Shown: positions 7,601 through 14,354, counted from the stretch's first letter. The stretch: 64,000 nucleotides of DNA from an uncultured Prevotella sp. (GCA_900315635.1 OMZV01000002.1:186001-250000), one strand, 5' to 3'. Made by a program: numbers and translations. The notes: a model not told the origin generated them from the sequence alone.

Positions 7601-10367
7601 CTTCTATATCTACCTGCCGAATACTTCGTGGAGTGGCTTGAATGATGGAGATCTTTATGGCTTGTCACTTGCCGACATTAGCTTTGGCAAGACCAAGGAT
7701 TTGGCTTTCCGTTCGATACTCCGTGACTATTATGACGATTTGCTTTATAACCGTGCTTTCTATCGTGGAATAAGAATCCGAGGCTCTCGGGGCAATGTCA
7801 TGCTTGCTGCAGCTGCCCCACAGAGCATGAAGGCAAATTCGGCTGTGAAATATGAGATGCAGGATGCAGATCAAGCTGAGCCTGCATTGGAGGAGGTGGT
7901 AGTCAGTTCAGTGGCTGACACCACAGCTGATGATTATAAAGAGACGGATAAGGGAGTCCAACTTCGTGAGAATCTGAATGAGACAGCCTTCTTCTACCCT
8001 CAGCTCACGACCGACAATGACGGCAATGTCTCGATGAAGTTCACTCTGCCTGAGGCTGTAACTACATGGCGGTTTATGGGTCTTGCCCATGATGCCGACA
8101 TCAACTATGGCTTGATTACTGATGAGGCTGTGGCTAAGAAGACTATCATGGTCCAGCCAAACATGCCACGATTCATCCGTCAGGGCGATAAGGCTCAGAT
8201 TGCCACCCGAATCTTCAATACATCCGATAAGCCGGTTAGTGGTAAGGTTCGTCTTGAAATTCTTGACCCAATGACTGAGAAGGTCCTTTATACTGAGGAA
8301 TCAACGTTTAATGCAGATAGCAATGCAACCGTCTCAAAGACTTTCTCCATTGACTTCTCAGAGTCGATAGGTAATCAAAAGTCTCCCCTTGGGGGAGATT
8401 TAGTGGGGAATCCGATTTATATCGTTCGTGTTACTGCCTCCGGCGATGGCTTCTCCGATGGCGAGCAGCATTACTTGCCGGTCCTCCCGAACACCGAGTT
8501 CGTCACCAATACCTATCCATTCACTCAGGTCGGCAAGGGCACGAAGACTATCGACTTGAAGGATGTCGTCCCTGCCGGCGTGAAGAATGCCAAGGTTAAG
8601 TTTGAATACACCAACAACCCGACATGGCTGATGATTCAGGCTCTGCCATACGTTTCCAATCCTAGCGATAAGGACGCTATCTCATTGGTTACCGCTTACT
8701 ATGCCAACAGCATTGCCAAGAACATCATGAACTCCGACCCGAAGATAAAGAATGTCTTCGAGCAGTGGAGAAGGGAAGCATCCCTCCTTGAAAAGGATGG
8801 TCGGGGAGGATCCTTCTCTTTGCAGAGTAATTTGGAGAAGGACCAAGAACTTAAGTCCCTTGTCCTTTCTGAGACTCCGTGGGTTGCCGATGCTGACGAT
8901 GAGTCAGCTCAGAAGCGTGCCCTTGGCATTTACTTCGATGAGAACACCATCAACAATCAGCTCTCGACTATCTACACCCAGCTTAAGAATCTCCAGAATC
9001 CTGATGGCTCCTTCTCATGGTGGCCGGGAATGGATGGCAGCTTCTATGTAACAGTCGAAGTCGCAAAGATTCTCGCTAGGTTAGGATCCACCCCGACCCT
9101 CCTCGAAAAGGATGGTCGGGGAGGATCCCTATCTCTTTGGACATTCTTGGATGCCTCCGTTTCCAAGCAGGTAGCCGAACTGAAACGCCTCGAGAAGAAG
9201 GGTGTGAAAGTAGTTCCTTCCGATGCCCTCTGCGACTATGTCTATGCCAGTGCATTGGCTAAGCGCAAGAGTACAGCCGACATTGATTATATTGTTAATC
9301 TGCTTGCAAAGATGCCACGGAATCTCACCATCTATGGCAAGGCAAACTCAGCCGTTATCCTTGCTATGTATGGACGTACGAAGGTGGCTAATGAATATCT
9401 GCAGAGTATCAATGAGTACTCCGTTTACAAAGAGGAAATGGGACGCTACTTCGATACCAACAAGGCTCAGTACAGCTGGTTCGATTATAAGATTCCGACT
9501 CAGACAGCAGCCATCGAGGCTTACAAACTCCTTAAGCCAAATGACACAAAGACCATCACTGAAATGCAGCGGTGGCTCCTTCAAGAGAAGAGGACTCAGG
9601 CTTGGGACACACCTCTGAATTCGGCAAGTGCTATCTATGCATTTATGGATAATAATGAGAATTCTCTTGCTGAGCGTGAGACTTCAAAACTGTTTGTTAA
9701 TGGAAAGAAAGTTGAACTCCCTCAAGGGACAGCCGGAGTAGGATATGTAAAGAAGGAGTTAAGTGAAGAGTTAAGAGTGAAGAGCAATTTAAGTGAAGAG
9801 GGAAGAGTGAAGAGTGAAGAATCAAATAGTTCTTCAGTTGAGAAGACTTCCGATAATACTCTTAATAATCTCACTGTTGAAAAGACATCCGATGGAGTTA
9901 GCTGGGGTGCTGTCTATGCTCAGTTCTTCCAGCCGACAAAGGATATTAAGGCTATATCCCGTGGCTTAACCGTCAAGCGTGAGCTTCTCGATAGCAAAGG
10001 TAATCCTCTGAATTCTTCATTAGGAGAGGGAAGTGTCGGCTCAAAGGTTAAGGTCCGCATCACCATCACTGCAGACCGCGACTACGACTTTGTTCAGGTC
10101 ATCGACAAGCGGGCTGCATGCCTTGAGCCAGTCAATCAGGTTTCGGGTTACTGTTGGGGCTATTACATCACACCTCGTGATTACACCACCAACTACTACT
10201 TCGACCGAATGGCTAAGGGCACCCATGTCGTCGAGACCGAGTACTATATCGACCGTGCAGGCGACTACACCTCAGGCACCTGCACAGCCCAGTGTGCTTA
10301 CTCTCCCGAATTCATGGGAAGAACATTAAGTGAAGAGTTAAGAGTTAAGAGTGACGAATCAAATTGA
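4659..10367 (+). CDS. Alpha-2-macroglobulin-like envelope protein without thioester motif
   Basis: 1902 residues from ATG 4659; the upstream in-frame ATG is rejected because it precedes the promoter and the signal peptide (MKNLLTIFLLAFFPIFASAQ). Features in order: N-terminal helical region; MG2-type segment TDRSIYRPGQ near residue 505; YKRPTFEVKF; the A2M domain from NETAFFYPQLTTDNDGN near 1105; terpenoid-cyclase-like helices including NPDGSFSWWPGMDG near 1450. Family members with a thioester carry CxEQ; the equivalent stretch here, PYVSNPSDKDA near residues 1329-1339, has no Cys or Gln. About six in-frame repeat insertions are listed separately. The usual role is as a large secreted or periplasmic protease trap or envelope guard; without the thioester, covalent trapping is not expected. 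Confidence 0.9.
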   Translation: MKNLLTIFLLAFFPIFASAQSYDQLWKNVTTAQNKDLPKTEIAVLDKIVAKAKKENNYGQLLAAGLQRGSAQVNISPDSLKNEISRLENEALTTKNPAAKAVCYAILGDIYKQNEGLGDNHKAKSKEYWQKAMADPDALAKANAKGYEPIVGKGEDSKIFGDDLLHVVGELTGDYATMNKYYSEHGNRAAACLTAYNPQSGYGEDKLMATLDSIINVYGDLDVCAEIAIERYQNMPTETNAERKAKYEYGEKVLSHWPSWQNINSVKNGQATLTQPTLFYRADASCTIPNKEQTVRFKAINVSDVTLTLTRLNIDGDTNLNPENDNDLKKLKASRIASSKVTVSKRVKAEYPYYEVEDSISIPKLPVGVWLMEWNFEHGTLNFEHSTLNPQHSTFNIYRVSNVSLISESLPEKKFRYVVVNATTGKPIAKAHLRLTQERGYGKSPVVNNLTADGKGEAMFTSTENRGITAWAYTDDDKAAPTDNQWGTYYKNGKQTSRDVVDVFTDRSIYRPGQNVHAVLIVYSKDDNNYTRKAVEGRSVKLTLRDANYKDVESKTVTTDKFGSASADFALPSSGLTGRFSISANADGGNGSTSFNVEEYKRPTFEVKFDDYKESYKAGDTITVTGHAKTYSGVAVQGAKVEYTVNRRNAWWWRWYGDDEEGFSYSGTATTDADGNFKVRVPLVLPSEDMELMNKGKRLYHYYNMAVSAKVTDVGGESHEGFMSLPLGTNPTALSCDLPDKILKDSLKTIKFTRTNMAGKEIEGTVSYSIKKDGNEIAHDKADCGKAVEISKLQSGAYSMLAVCGTDTLKKDFVVFSVSDKRPVVKTHDWFWQSAGQFPNDGKPVYVQFGSSDIDQHIVYTLISGKNKVLEQGSIDKSNELTTREFKYKDEYGDGLVLSVAWVRDGVTYTHRAEIRRPLKDDHLRLSWKTFRNNLVPGQKEEWTLTVLSPDGKPANAQLMATLYDKSLDQIRKHDWDFSPNFYIYLPNTSWSGLNDGDLYGLSLADISFGKTKDLAFRSILRDYYDDLLYNRAFYRGIRIRGSRGNVMLAAAAPQSMKANSAVKYEMQDADQAEPALEEVVVSSVADTTADDYKETDKGVQLRENLNETAFFYPQLTTDNDGNVSMKFTLPEAVTTWRFMGLAHDADINYGLITDEAVAKKTIMVQPNMPRFIRQGDKAQIATRIFNTSDKPVSGKVRLEILDPMTEKVLYTEESTFNADSNATVSKTFSIDFSESIGNQKSPLGGDLVGNPIYIVRVTASGDGFSDGEQHYLPVLPNTEFVTNTYPFTQVGKGTKTIDLKDVVPAGVKNAKVKFEYTNNPTWLMIQALPYVSNPSDKDAISLVTAYYANSIAKNIMNSDPKIKNVFEQWRREASLLEKDGRGGSFSLQSNLEKDQELKSLVLSETPWVADADDESAQKRALGIYFDENTINNQLSTIYTQLKNLQNPDGSFSWWPGMDGSFYVTVEVAKILARLGSTPTLLEKDGRGGSLSLWTFLDASVSKQVAELKRLEKKGVKVVPSDALCDYVYASALAKRKSTADIDYIVNLLAKMPRNLTIYGKANSAVILAMYGRTKVANEYLQSINEYSVYKEEMGRYFDTNKAQYSWFDYKIPTQTAAIEAYKLLKPNDTKTITEMQRWLLQEKRTQAWDTPLNSASAIYAFMDNNENSLAERETSKLFVNGKKVELPQGTAGVGYVKKELSEELRVKSNLSEEGRVKSEESNSSSVEKTSDNTLNNLTVEKTSDGVSWGAVYAQFFQPTKDIKAISRGLTVKRELLDSKGNPLNSSLGEGSVGSKVKVRITITADRDYDFVQVIDKRAACLEPVNQVSGYCWGYYITPRDYTTNYYFDRMAKGTHVVETEYYIDRAGDYTSGTCTAQCAYSPEFMGRTLSEELRVKSDESN
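5781..5848 (+). repeat. In-frame insertion of ACTTTGAA/CATTCAA repeat
   Basis: Inside the alpha-2-macroglobulin-like gene, about residues 375-397. The DNA is a run of AACTTTGAA, CATTCAACC and CTCAACATTCC units, like the AATTCAAAATTCAA spacer elements at 45370-45511 and 48260-48420. It translates to repeated HGTLNFEHSTLN / HSTFN and keeps the frame open. Confidence 0.65.
8368..8413 (+). repeat. In-frame single arm of the [14 protein letters not shown] element
   Basis: Sequence TAGGTAATCAAAAGTCTCCC, then CTTGGGGGAGATTTAGTGGG: one arm of the inverted-repeat element found between genes at 36758, 43138, 44093, 49397, 61871 and 62531. Here it lies in frame in the alpha-2-macroglobulin-like gene (residues about 1237-1252) and reads IGNQKSPLGGDLVGNP, the same frame used in ispH. 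Confidence 0.85.
8778..8820 (+). repeat. In-frame LLEKDGRGGS repeat, copy 1
   Basis: Encodes LLEKDGRGGSFSL at about residues 1374-1388 and matches the copy at 9084-9131 (CTTGAAAAGGATGGTCGGGG then AGGATCC). The left half of the palindrome is more degenerate than in copy 2. Confidence 0.75.
9084..9131 (+). repeat. In-frame palindromic LLEKDGRGGS repeat, copy 2
   Basis: A palindrome with arms GGATCCACCCCGACC and GGTCGGGGAGGATCC (one mismatch) around CCTCGAAAAGGAT. It encodes STPTLLEKDGRGGSLSL in the alpha-2-macroglobulin-like gene (residues about 1476-1491), in the same frame as copy 1. Confidence 0.8.
9754..9830 (+). repeat. In-frame AAGTGAAGAGTTAAGAG repeats
   Basis: Two copies of TTAAGTGAAGAG followed by TTAAGAGTGAAGAG-type units; they encode LSEELRVKSNLSEEGRVKS. 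The same DNA recurs at the extreme 3' end (10325-10366) and, on the other strand, between def and the TPR gene (13281-13313). Just after it, VEKTSD is duplicated (9836-9898), suggesting a local duplication with the insertion. Confidence 0.8.
10325..10366 (+). repeat. AAGTGAAGAGTTAAGAG repeat forming the C-terminus
   Basis: Encodes the last residues LSEELRVKSDESN and the TGA stop of the alpha-2-macroglobulin-like protein. It is nearly identical to part of 9754-9830. The protein tail is thus made of repeat DNA. Confidence 0.75.
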
Positions 10368-10379
10368 TTTCTTACAAGG

Positions 10380-10407
10380 CTTACATCTTACAAACCTTAC
10401 ATTAAGG
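10380..10407 (+). repeat. 28-bp direct repeat, downstream copy
   Basis: Partner of 4416-4443: CTTACATCTTACAAACCTTA then CATTAAGG, in the same orientation. Confidence 0.6.
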
Positions 10408-10451
10408 ATGATTCTTGTACCTGTCAGAAGACAAATAAGATAATCATCAAC

Positions 10452-10498
10452 TGGAATGGCAAGGGAAAAGAAATTTTTTCTTTTCCTTTGCCATTCCA
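10452..10498. repeat. 22-bp inverted repeat overlapping the ispH promoter
   Basis: Arms 10452-10473 and 10477-10498 match at 21 of 22 positions (TGGAATGGCAAGGGAAAAGA and its complement) around a 3-nt loop. The right arm contains the -33 TTTG of ispH and ends in CCATTCCA within the promoter spacer. It could terminate the upstream transcript or bind a regulator; a similar palindrome lies at the phoH promoter (50545-50586). Confidence 0.8.
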
Positions 10499-10517
10499 CT
10501 TGTTTACACTATCTTTG
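10487..10517 (+). promoter_or_regulatory. Promoter of ispH (family A spacer)
   Basis: TTTG 10487-10490, 19-bp spacer CCATTCCACTTGTTTACAC, TATCTTTG 10510-10517. The start codon at 10526 is only 8 nt past the -7 box, so the mRNA should be leaderless or nearly so. The spacer is shared with 27805-27835 and 50525-50555. Confidence 0.85.
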
Positions 10518-10525
10518 CAAAAGTT

Positions 10526-11446
10526 ATGGATATCAAACTCAACATAGAAATAGATAATGGAAGTGGATTCTGTTTCGGAGTCACTACCGCAATAAGGAAG
10601 GCTGAAGAGGAACTCTCCAAGGGAGAAACCCTTTATTGCCTGGGCGATATTGTCCACAATGGAATGGAGGTGAAACGCCTTGAGGACAAGGGACTCATCA
10701 CCATTGACCATGAGCAGTTGAAGGAGCTTCATGGTGTGAAGGTACTGCTTCGCGCCCATGGTGAGCCACCTGAGACTTATGAAATAGCCCGCCACAATGG
10801 AATTACCATCATTGATGCTACATGCCCTGTTGTTCTAGCTCTGCAACGCCGCATTAAGAAGCAATATGAGAAAATTGGTAATCAGACATCTTCCCCTTCA
10901 GTGAAGCTTGGGGAGGAACCTGTGGATCCTGAAGCACAGATAGTCATATTCGGTAAGAATGGTCATGCCGAGGTGTTGGGCTTGGTCGGTCAGACTAATG
11001 GTCACGCCATAGTCATTGAGAATCTTGATGATGCCAAATCGAAGCTCGACTTTACACATGACATTTATCTGTATAGTCAGACTACCAAGAGCCTCGACGA
11101 GTTCCATGCCATCATTGACTATATTCAGAAGCATATATCGAAGGACGCTGTCTTCCGCAGTTTCGATACCATCTGTCGTCAGGTAGCCAACCGGATGCCG
11201 AACATAGCTCAGTTTGCCTCCCGTCATGATGTGATTATTTTTGTTGCGGGCAGAAAGAGCTCCAACGGAAAAGTTCTCTTCAAGGAGTGTCTCAGTGTCA
11301 ATCCTAACAGCCATCAGATAGAGAGTGCCGACGAGATTGACATGGCTTGGTTTGCCAATGCCCATACGGTAGGTATATGTGGAGCCACTAGTACTCCTAA
11401 ATGGCTCATGGAGCAATGTCGTGACTATATCCTTAAATTGGATTAA
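10526..11446 (+). CDS. ispH: 4-Hydroxy-3-methylbut-2-enyl diphosphate reductase
   Basis: 306 residues. Last enzyme of the MEP isoprenoid pathway; a [4Fe-4S] protein that reduces HMBPP to IPP and DMAPP in the cytosol. Cluster cysteines are C16 (SGFCFGV), C100 (DATCPVV) and C217 (FDTICRQVANR); substrate histidines lie in IVHNG (H44) and RAHGE (H78). Residues 118-136 (GNQTSSPSVKLGEE and flanks) are encoded by an in-frame repeat arm, at a position where most homologues have a short loop before the QIVIFGKNGHAEV strand. All catalytic residues remain, so the protein is probably active. Confidence 0.96.
   Translation: MDIKLNIEIDNGSGFCFGVTTAIRKAEEELSKGETLYCLGDIVHNGMEVKRLEDKGLITIDHEQLKELHGVKVLLRAHGEPPETYEIARHNGITIIDATCPVVLALQRRIKKQYEKIGNQTSSPSVKLGEEPVDPEAQIVIFGKNGHAEVLGLVGQTNGHAIVIENLDDAKSKLDFTHDIYLYSQTTKSLDEFHAIIDYIQKHISKDAVFRSFDTICRQVANRMPNIAQFASRHDVIIFVAGRKSSNGKVLFKECLSVNPNSHQIESADEIDMAWFANAHTVGICGATSTPKWLMEQCRDYILKLD
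10874..10918 (+). repeat. In-frame single arm of the [14 protein letters not shown] element in ispH
   Basis: TTGGTAATCAGACATCTTCC followed by CCTTCAGTGAAGCTTGGGGA. It matches the forward arm of the spacer elements and is read as IGNQTSSPSVKLGEEP, the same frame as in the alpha-2-macroglobulin-like gene. The hairpin centre is diverged (CCTTCAGTGAAG). Confidence 0.82.
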
Positions 11447-11515
11447 TCATCACCATCATTTCTCTAATAAGCCCCATTCACTTTTTTACTTTTTTACTTT
11501 TTTACCTTTAACTCG

Positions 11516-11845
11516 ATGTCTGACGAAGAATTTAAAGCCCTTTGGGAGAAGAACAGAAAGCAGATACTTGCCAATGACGACGAGTACCAGCGGATACAGA
11601 ATGGCTATAAGCAGGGTAGTGTGGTCAACTGGATTATTATAATCGGTGGAGCCGTTGTCGGTTCGTCACTGCCCGACTTCCTGCCTATTGAGAGTACCGT
11701 GTTGAAATGGGTATTGGCTATTGTTGCCGGAATAATTGTCATTGCCGTTGGGCTGTGGATCCGTTCTCTGTTCATATCGCCTAAGACTGCAGAGGATGTC
11801 GAGCATGAGGTGATGGAAAGATACAGACGGAGTATTGGGGGATGA
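11516..11845 (+). CDS. Small two-helix membrane protein
   Basis: 109 residues, family not recognised. The N-terminal 35 residues are charged and soluble (SDEEFKALWEKNRKQILAND). Two hydrophobic segments follow, about 36-52 (VVNWIIIIGGAVVGSSL) and 64-84 (WVLAIVAGIIVIAVGLWI), then a charged tail. The ATG follows a T-rich spacer made of ACTTTTTT units (11480-11510) of the same sort as the AAAAAGTAAAA runs near 13870 and 59412. The stop codon opens the GGATGAT repeat tract. It lies 69 bp after ispH in the same direction. Function unknown. Confidence 0.75.
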   Translation: MSDEEFKALWEKNRKQILANDDEYQRIQNGYKQGSVVNWIIIIGGAVVGSSLPDFLPIESTVLKWVLAIVAGIIVIAVGLWIRSLFISPKTAEDVEHEVMERYRRSIGG

Positions 11846-11928
11846 TTGGATGATGTGTTGAAAGGATGATGTGATGAAAGGATGATGAGATGATAGGATG
11901 ATGTGATGATAGGATGATGTGATGAAAA
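11840..11928 (+). repeat. GGATGATGTGATGA tandem low-complexity tract
   Basis: Roughly eight degenerate copies of GGATGATG(T/A)GATGA/T between a membrane-protein gene and the MBL lipoprotein gene, beginning at the upstream stop codon. A related TGATGATTTGATGAT tract sits before the PBP1A gene near 33590-33650. Confidence 0.75.
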
Positions 11929-11946
11929 AAGGAAAGGGTAGCAGCA

Positions 11947-12702
11947 ATGAAGAATAACAGATGGTTGATTTTAGTTCTTTTGTTATTGGTTCTTCTTGGG
12001 TCTTGCAGCAAAAAGACACCGCAGGAGAAGCGAGAGCCCGATGTGTTCTATTCAGTACATGGCAAAAAGATTACCATCACTCCGATAAAGCACGCTAGCC
12101 TTCAGATTAATTTCGATGGGCGTGAGTTCGAGATCGACCCCGTTTGCAGCCATGTCGGACCGGTGCTGTCATACCTCGATAAGCCAAAGGCTGACTTTAT
12201 TCTGGTTACAAACAAACAGCTCGACCATTTCGACGACTATGCTATCCGTGTGCTGACCGACCATAACTTCACGGAGCTTATCATTCCGAAGGATATTTGG
12301 TATCAGATGAGGCAGGGCAATGTGTTGGAGAATAATATGTACATGAAGATTGGCGATAACAGTGTGATATATTGTGTGCCTGCCTACAATATATCCAAGA
12401 AAAATGCCAAGCGTCACCCTAAGGGTAAATGGAACGGGTATGTCCTCGACTTCGATGGATTCAGGATATATATTGCCGGTGACACTGAATTCATTCCGGA
12501 GATGAAGGAACTGAAGAATATCAATATCGCCTTCCTGCCCGTCAGCCGTTTCACTATGGACTTAAAGCAGCTCCGCCAGGCTGTCGAGACTATCAAACCG
12601 AAGATAGTCTATCCGTATCATTTCTATGATGCCGACACAGCCCAAATCCGCAAGGCATTGCAGGGAACGGGCGCAGAAGTAAGAATAAGGTATTTGAGAT
12701 AG
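11947..12702 (+). CDS. MBL-fold lipoprotein with degenerate zinc motif
   Basis: 251 residues. The N-terminus is a lipoprotein signal with lipobox LGSC (C20). The body follows the UlaG-like metallo-beta-lactamase fold: FEIDPV, DFILVTNKQLDHFDD, GYVLDFDGFRIYIAGDTE (D179), FLPVSRFTMD and VYPYHFYD (H225). In the metal motif HxHxDH both leading histidines are replaced (N89-K-Q91-L-D93-H94), so one metal site is lost or altered while D93, H94, D179 and H225 persist. It may be a one-metal or non-catalytic binding protein at the periplasmic side of a membrane. It follows the GGATGAT repeat tract. Confidence 0.85.
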   Translation: MKNNRWLILVLLLLVLLGSCSKKTPQEKREPDVFYSVHGKKITITPIKHASLQINFDGREFEIDPVCSHVGPVLSYLDKPKADFILVTNKQLDHFDDYAIRVLTDHNFTELIIPKDIWYQMRQGNVLENNMYMKIGDNSVIYCVPAYNISKKNAKRHPKGKWNGYVLDFDGFRIYIAGDTEFIPEMKELKNINIAFLPVSRFTMDLKQLRQAVETIKPKIVYPYHFYDADTAQIRKALQGTGAEVRIRYLR

Positions 12703-12714
12703 GGTAGCCTTCTG

Positions 12715-13290
12715 CTATTTCTTTAGGATTCTCTTTGTCGAAAGGATTGTTTGTCTTAAGTTCTTGGCGTCCTGAAAAGTAGGCCATCTCTTTTCGATGT
12801 AGTCAAGCTGTTGGAGCGCAATGTCATAGATATGCTCCTGACTGTAGCAGTATGCCCTGTTGAACCAGTACTCCCGATTGTCGGGGTTCATTTCCAGAGC
12901 ATGGGTGAAGTCGACTATTGCGCTGTCATATTTCTCTTCTCTCAGTCTCGACATTGCCCTCAGCTCAACATACTCCACTATGAACGGGTTGAGGTCGATG
13001 GCTTTGGAGCAGTCTTCCTCAGCACCCTTGTAGTCTTCCAGATGATATTTCGACACGCCGCTGAGATACCACGCCTCATTCTTGTCGGGACGCAACCCAA
13101 CCACACGCTGGAATATCTGCAGGGCAACGACATAATATCCCTGATCGAGAGTCTGCCGTCCCTCTTCCATCAGCTTTTTTATGTTGTACTGAGCCGATGC
13201 CGGTACCGAAATAGCAAGAAGGACAACCAAAAAGGTTGCCCGTCTTAAAATCCTACTAATATGATATGTAGAAAATCCTTCGTTCTTCAC
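12715..13290 (-). CDS. TPR protein with signal sequence
   Basis: 191 residues. A hydrophobic segment ending VVLLAISVPASAQ is a signal peptide, so the protein is exported. Tandem tetratricopeptide repeats follow (QGYYVVALQIFQRVVGLRPD, EDYKGAEEDCSKAIDLNP, EKYDSAIVDFTHALEMNP), suggesting a scaffold role. The start chosen is GTG 13290; its first codons (MKNEGFST) derive from the AAGAGTGAAGAA repeat between this gene and def, so a TTG start inside the signal region is conceivable. It is last in the run SPOR lipoprotein-ruvX-def-TPR. Confidence 0.8.
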   Translation of the reverse strand: MKNEGFSTYHISRILRRATFLVVLLAISVPASAQYNIKKLMEEGRQTLDQGYYVVALQIFQRVVGLRPDKNEAWYLSGVSKYHLEDYKGAEEDCSKAIDLNPFIVEYVELRAMSRLREEKYDSAIVDFTHALEMNPDNREYWFNRAYCYSQEHIYDIALQQLDYIEKRWPTFQDAKNLRQTILSTKRILKK

Positions 13291-13313
13291 TCTTCACTCT
13301 TCGTTCTTCACTT
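13281..13313 (-). repeat. AAGAGTGAAGAGTGAAGAA repeat between def and the TPR gene
   Basis: On the minus strand AGTGAAGAACGAAGAGTGAA followed by GAGTGAAGAACG, the family inserted in frame in the alpha-2-macroglobulin-like gene at 9754-9830 and 10325-10366. It fills the whole spacer and provides the GTG used as the TPR start. Confidence 0.7.
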
Positions 13314-13868
13314 CTTATATGGCTTGATGCGGTATCCGCAGCGAACCCTTCCGGCAGCCAGAGCTTTGAGCTTGCTTCTGATCATCTGCTTGCGGAAAGC
13401 GGTCAGGTGGTCGATGAACAGAGCTCCCTCGAGATGGTCGAACTCATGCTGCATGACACGTGCCAGATAGCCGTCGACCCATTCGTCATGCTCCTTGAGA
13501 TTCTCATCGAGCCATTTGGCGTGAACGCGCTTTGCCCTCTTCACTGACTCGTGAATGCCAGGCAATGACAAGCAACCCTCTTCGAGAGTCTCCGTCTCCT
13601 TGTCGTCAAATTCCAGAATGTGTCCGTTGATGTAGGCGTGGCGGAAGTCCTTGTACTCAGGAAACTCGTCACTCAATGGGTCGAGGTCGATAATGACCAC
13701 CCGAATGCTCTTGCCTATCTGTGGAGCAGCAAGTCCGACACCATCACTGGCTGTGTTGGTCTCGAACATATCCTGAATAAGTTCCTTAAGGTTGGGGTAA
13801 TCGGTCGGAATGTCCTGTGCCACTTTCCTCAGCACCGGCTGACCATAAATATAAATAGGTAATGTCAT
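13308..13868 (-). CDS. def: Peptide deformylase
   Basis: 186 residues. It removes the formyl group from the initiator methionine of new proteins. All three motifs are intact: GVGLAAPQIG (43-52), EGCLSLPG (97-104, metal ligand C99) and QHEFDHLEG (140-148, ligands H141 and H145, catalytic E142). It lies downstream of ruvX, separated by 66 bp containing AAAAGTAAAAAAGTAAAAGG, and upstream of the TPR gene. Confidence 0.97.
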   Translation of the reverse strand: MTLPIYIYGQPVLRKVAQDIPTDYPNLKELIQDMFETNTASDGVGLAAPQIGKSIRVVIIDLDPLSDEFPEYKDFRHAYINGHILEFDDKETETLEEGCLSLPGIHESVKRAKRVHAKWLDENLKEHDEWVDGYLARVMQHEFDHLEGALFIDHLTAFRKQMIRSKLKALAAGRVRCGYRIKPYKK

Positions 13869-13902
13869 ATTAAAAGTAAAAAAGTAAAAGGGTAAAAAAT
13901 TC
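13868..13902. repeat. AAAAAGTAAAA low-complexity spacer
   Basis: AAAAGTAAAAAAGTAAAAGG then GTAAAAAA. The same family occurs at 11480-11510 (complement) and 59412-59450, each time in a short spacer next to a gene end. Confidence 0.55.
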
Positions 13903-13934
13903 CTGACCCTTATTTTCCGATGGACTTCATGAGG

Positions 13935-14354
13935 CTATTTCCCGATAGACTTCATGTAGTCCTGAAGAATTATAGTTGCCGAAATCTCATCGACTAGTCC
14001 CTTGTCCTCACGGCGGCGCTTCTTTTTCACCCCTCCGTCAATCATTGCCTGATGGGCTATGACCGAAGTGAATCGCTCGTCATAGAAGACTATTGGAATT
14101 GTTGGTACGGCTTTGCGCCATCTGTTGACAAACTGCTCGACGCGTCCCAGGTTCTCACTTGGTCTGCCGTCAGGTTGTGTCGGTCTGCCGATAACGATTT
14201 GCTCGACATTCTCCCTAGCGGTATAATCCTTCAGGTAGTCGAACAAAGTAGACGTACTGACTGTCGCCAGTCCATTGGCTATAATCTGCAATGGGTCGGT
14301 AACAGCCAGTCCTGTGCGTTTCTTGCCGTAGTCTATTGAAAGAATTCTCCCCAT
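13935..14354 (-). CDS. ruvX: RuvX/YqgF family putative Holliday junction resolvase
   Basis: 139 residues, RNase H fold. The N-terminal RILSIDYGKKRTGLAVTD carries the first catalytic aspartate (D7); FYDERFTS and VDEISATIILQDY hold the other acidic residues. The family takes part in 16S rRNA 5'-end maturation or junction resolution. Its ATG directly follows the stop codon of the SPOR lipoprotein gene, so they are co-transcribed. Confidence 0.93.
   Translation of the reverse strand: MGRILSIDYGKKRTGLAVTDPLQIIANGLATVSTSTLFDYLKDYTARENVEQIVIGRPTQPDGRPSENLGRVEQFVNRWRKAVPTIPIVFYDERFTSVIAHQAMIDGGVKKKRRREDKGLVDEISATIILQDYMKSIGK

Noticed and set aside
8368..8413. Frameshift or assembly error in the alpha-2-macroglobulin-like gene
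   Set aside because: The inserted repeat keeps the frame and the protein continues in register on both sides.
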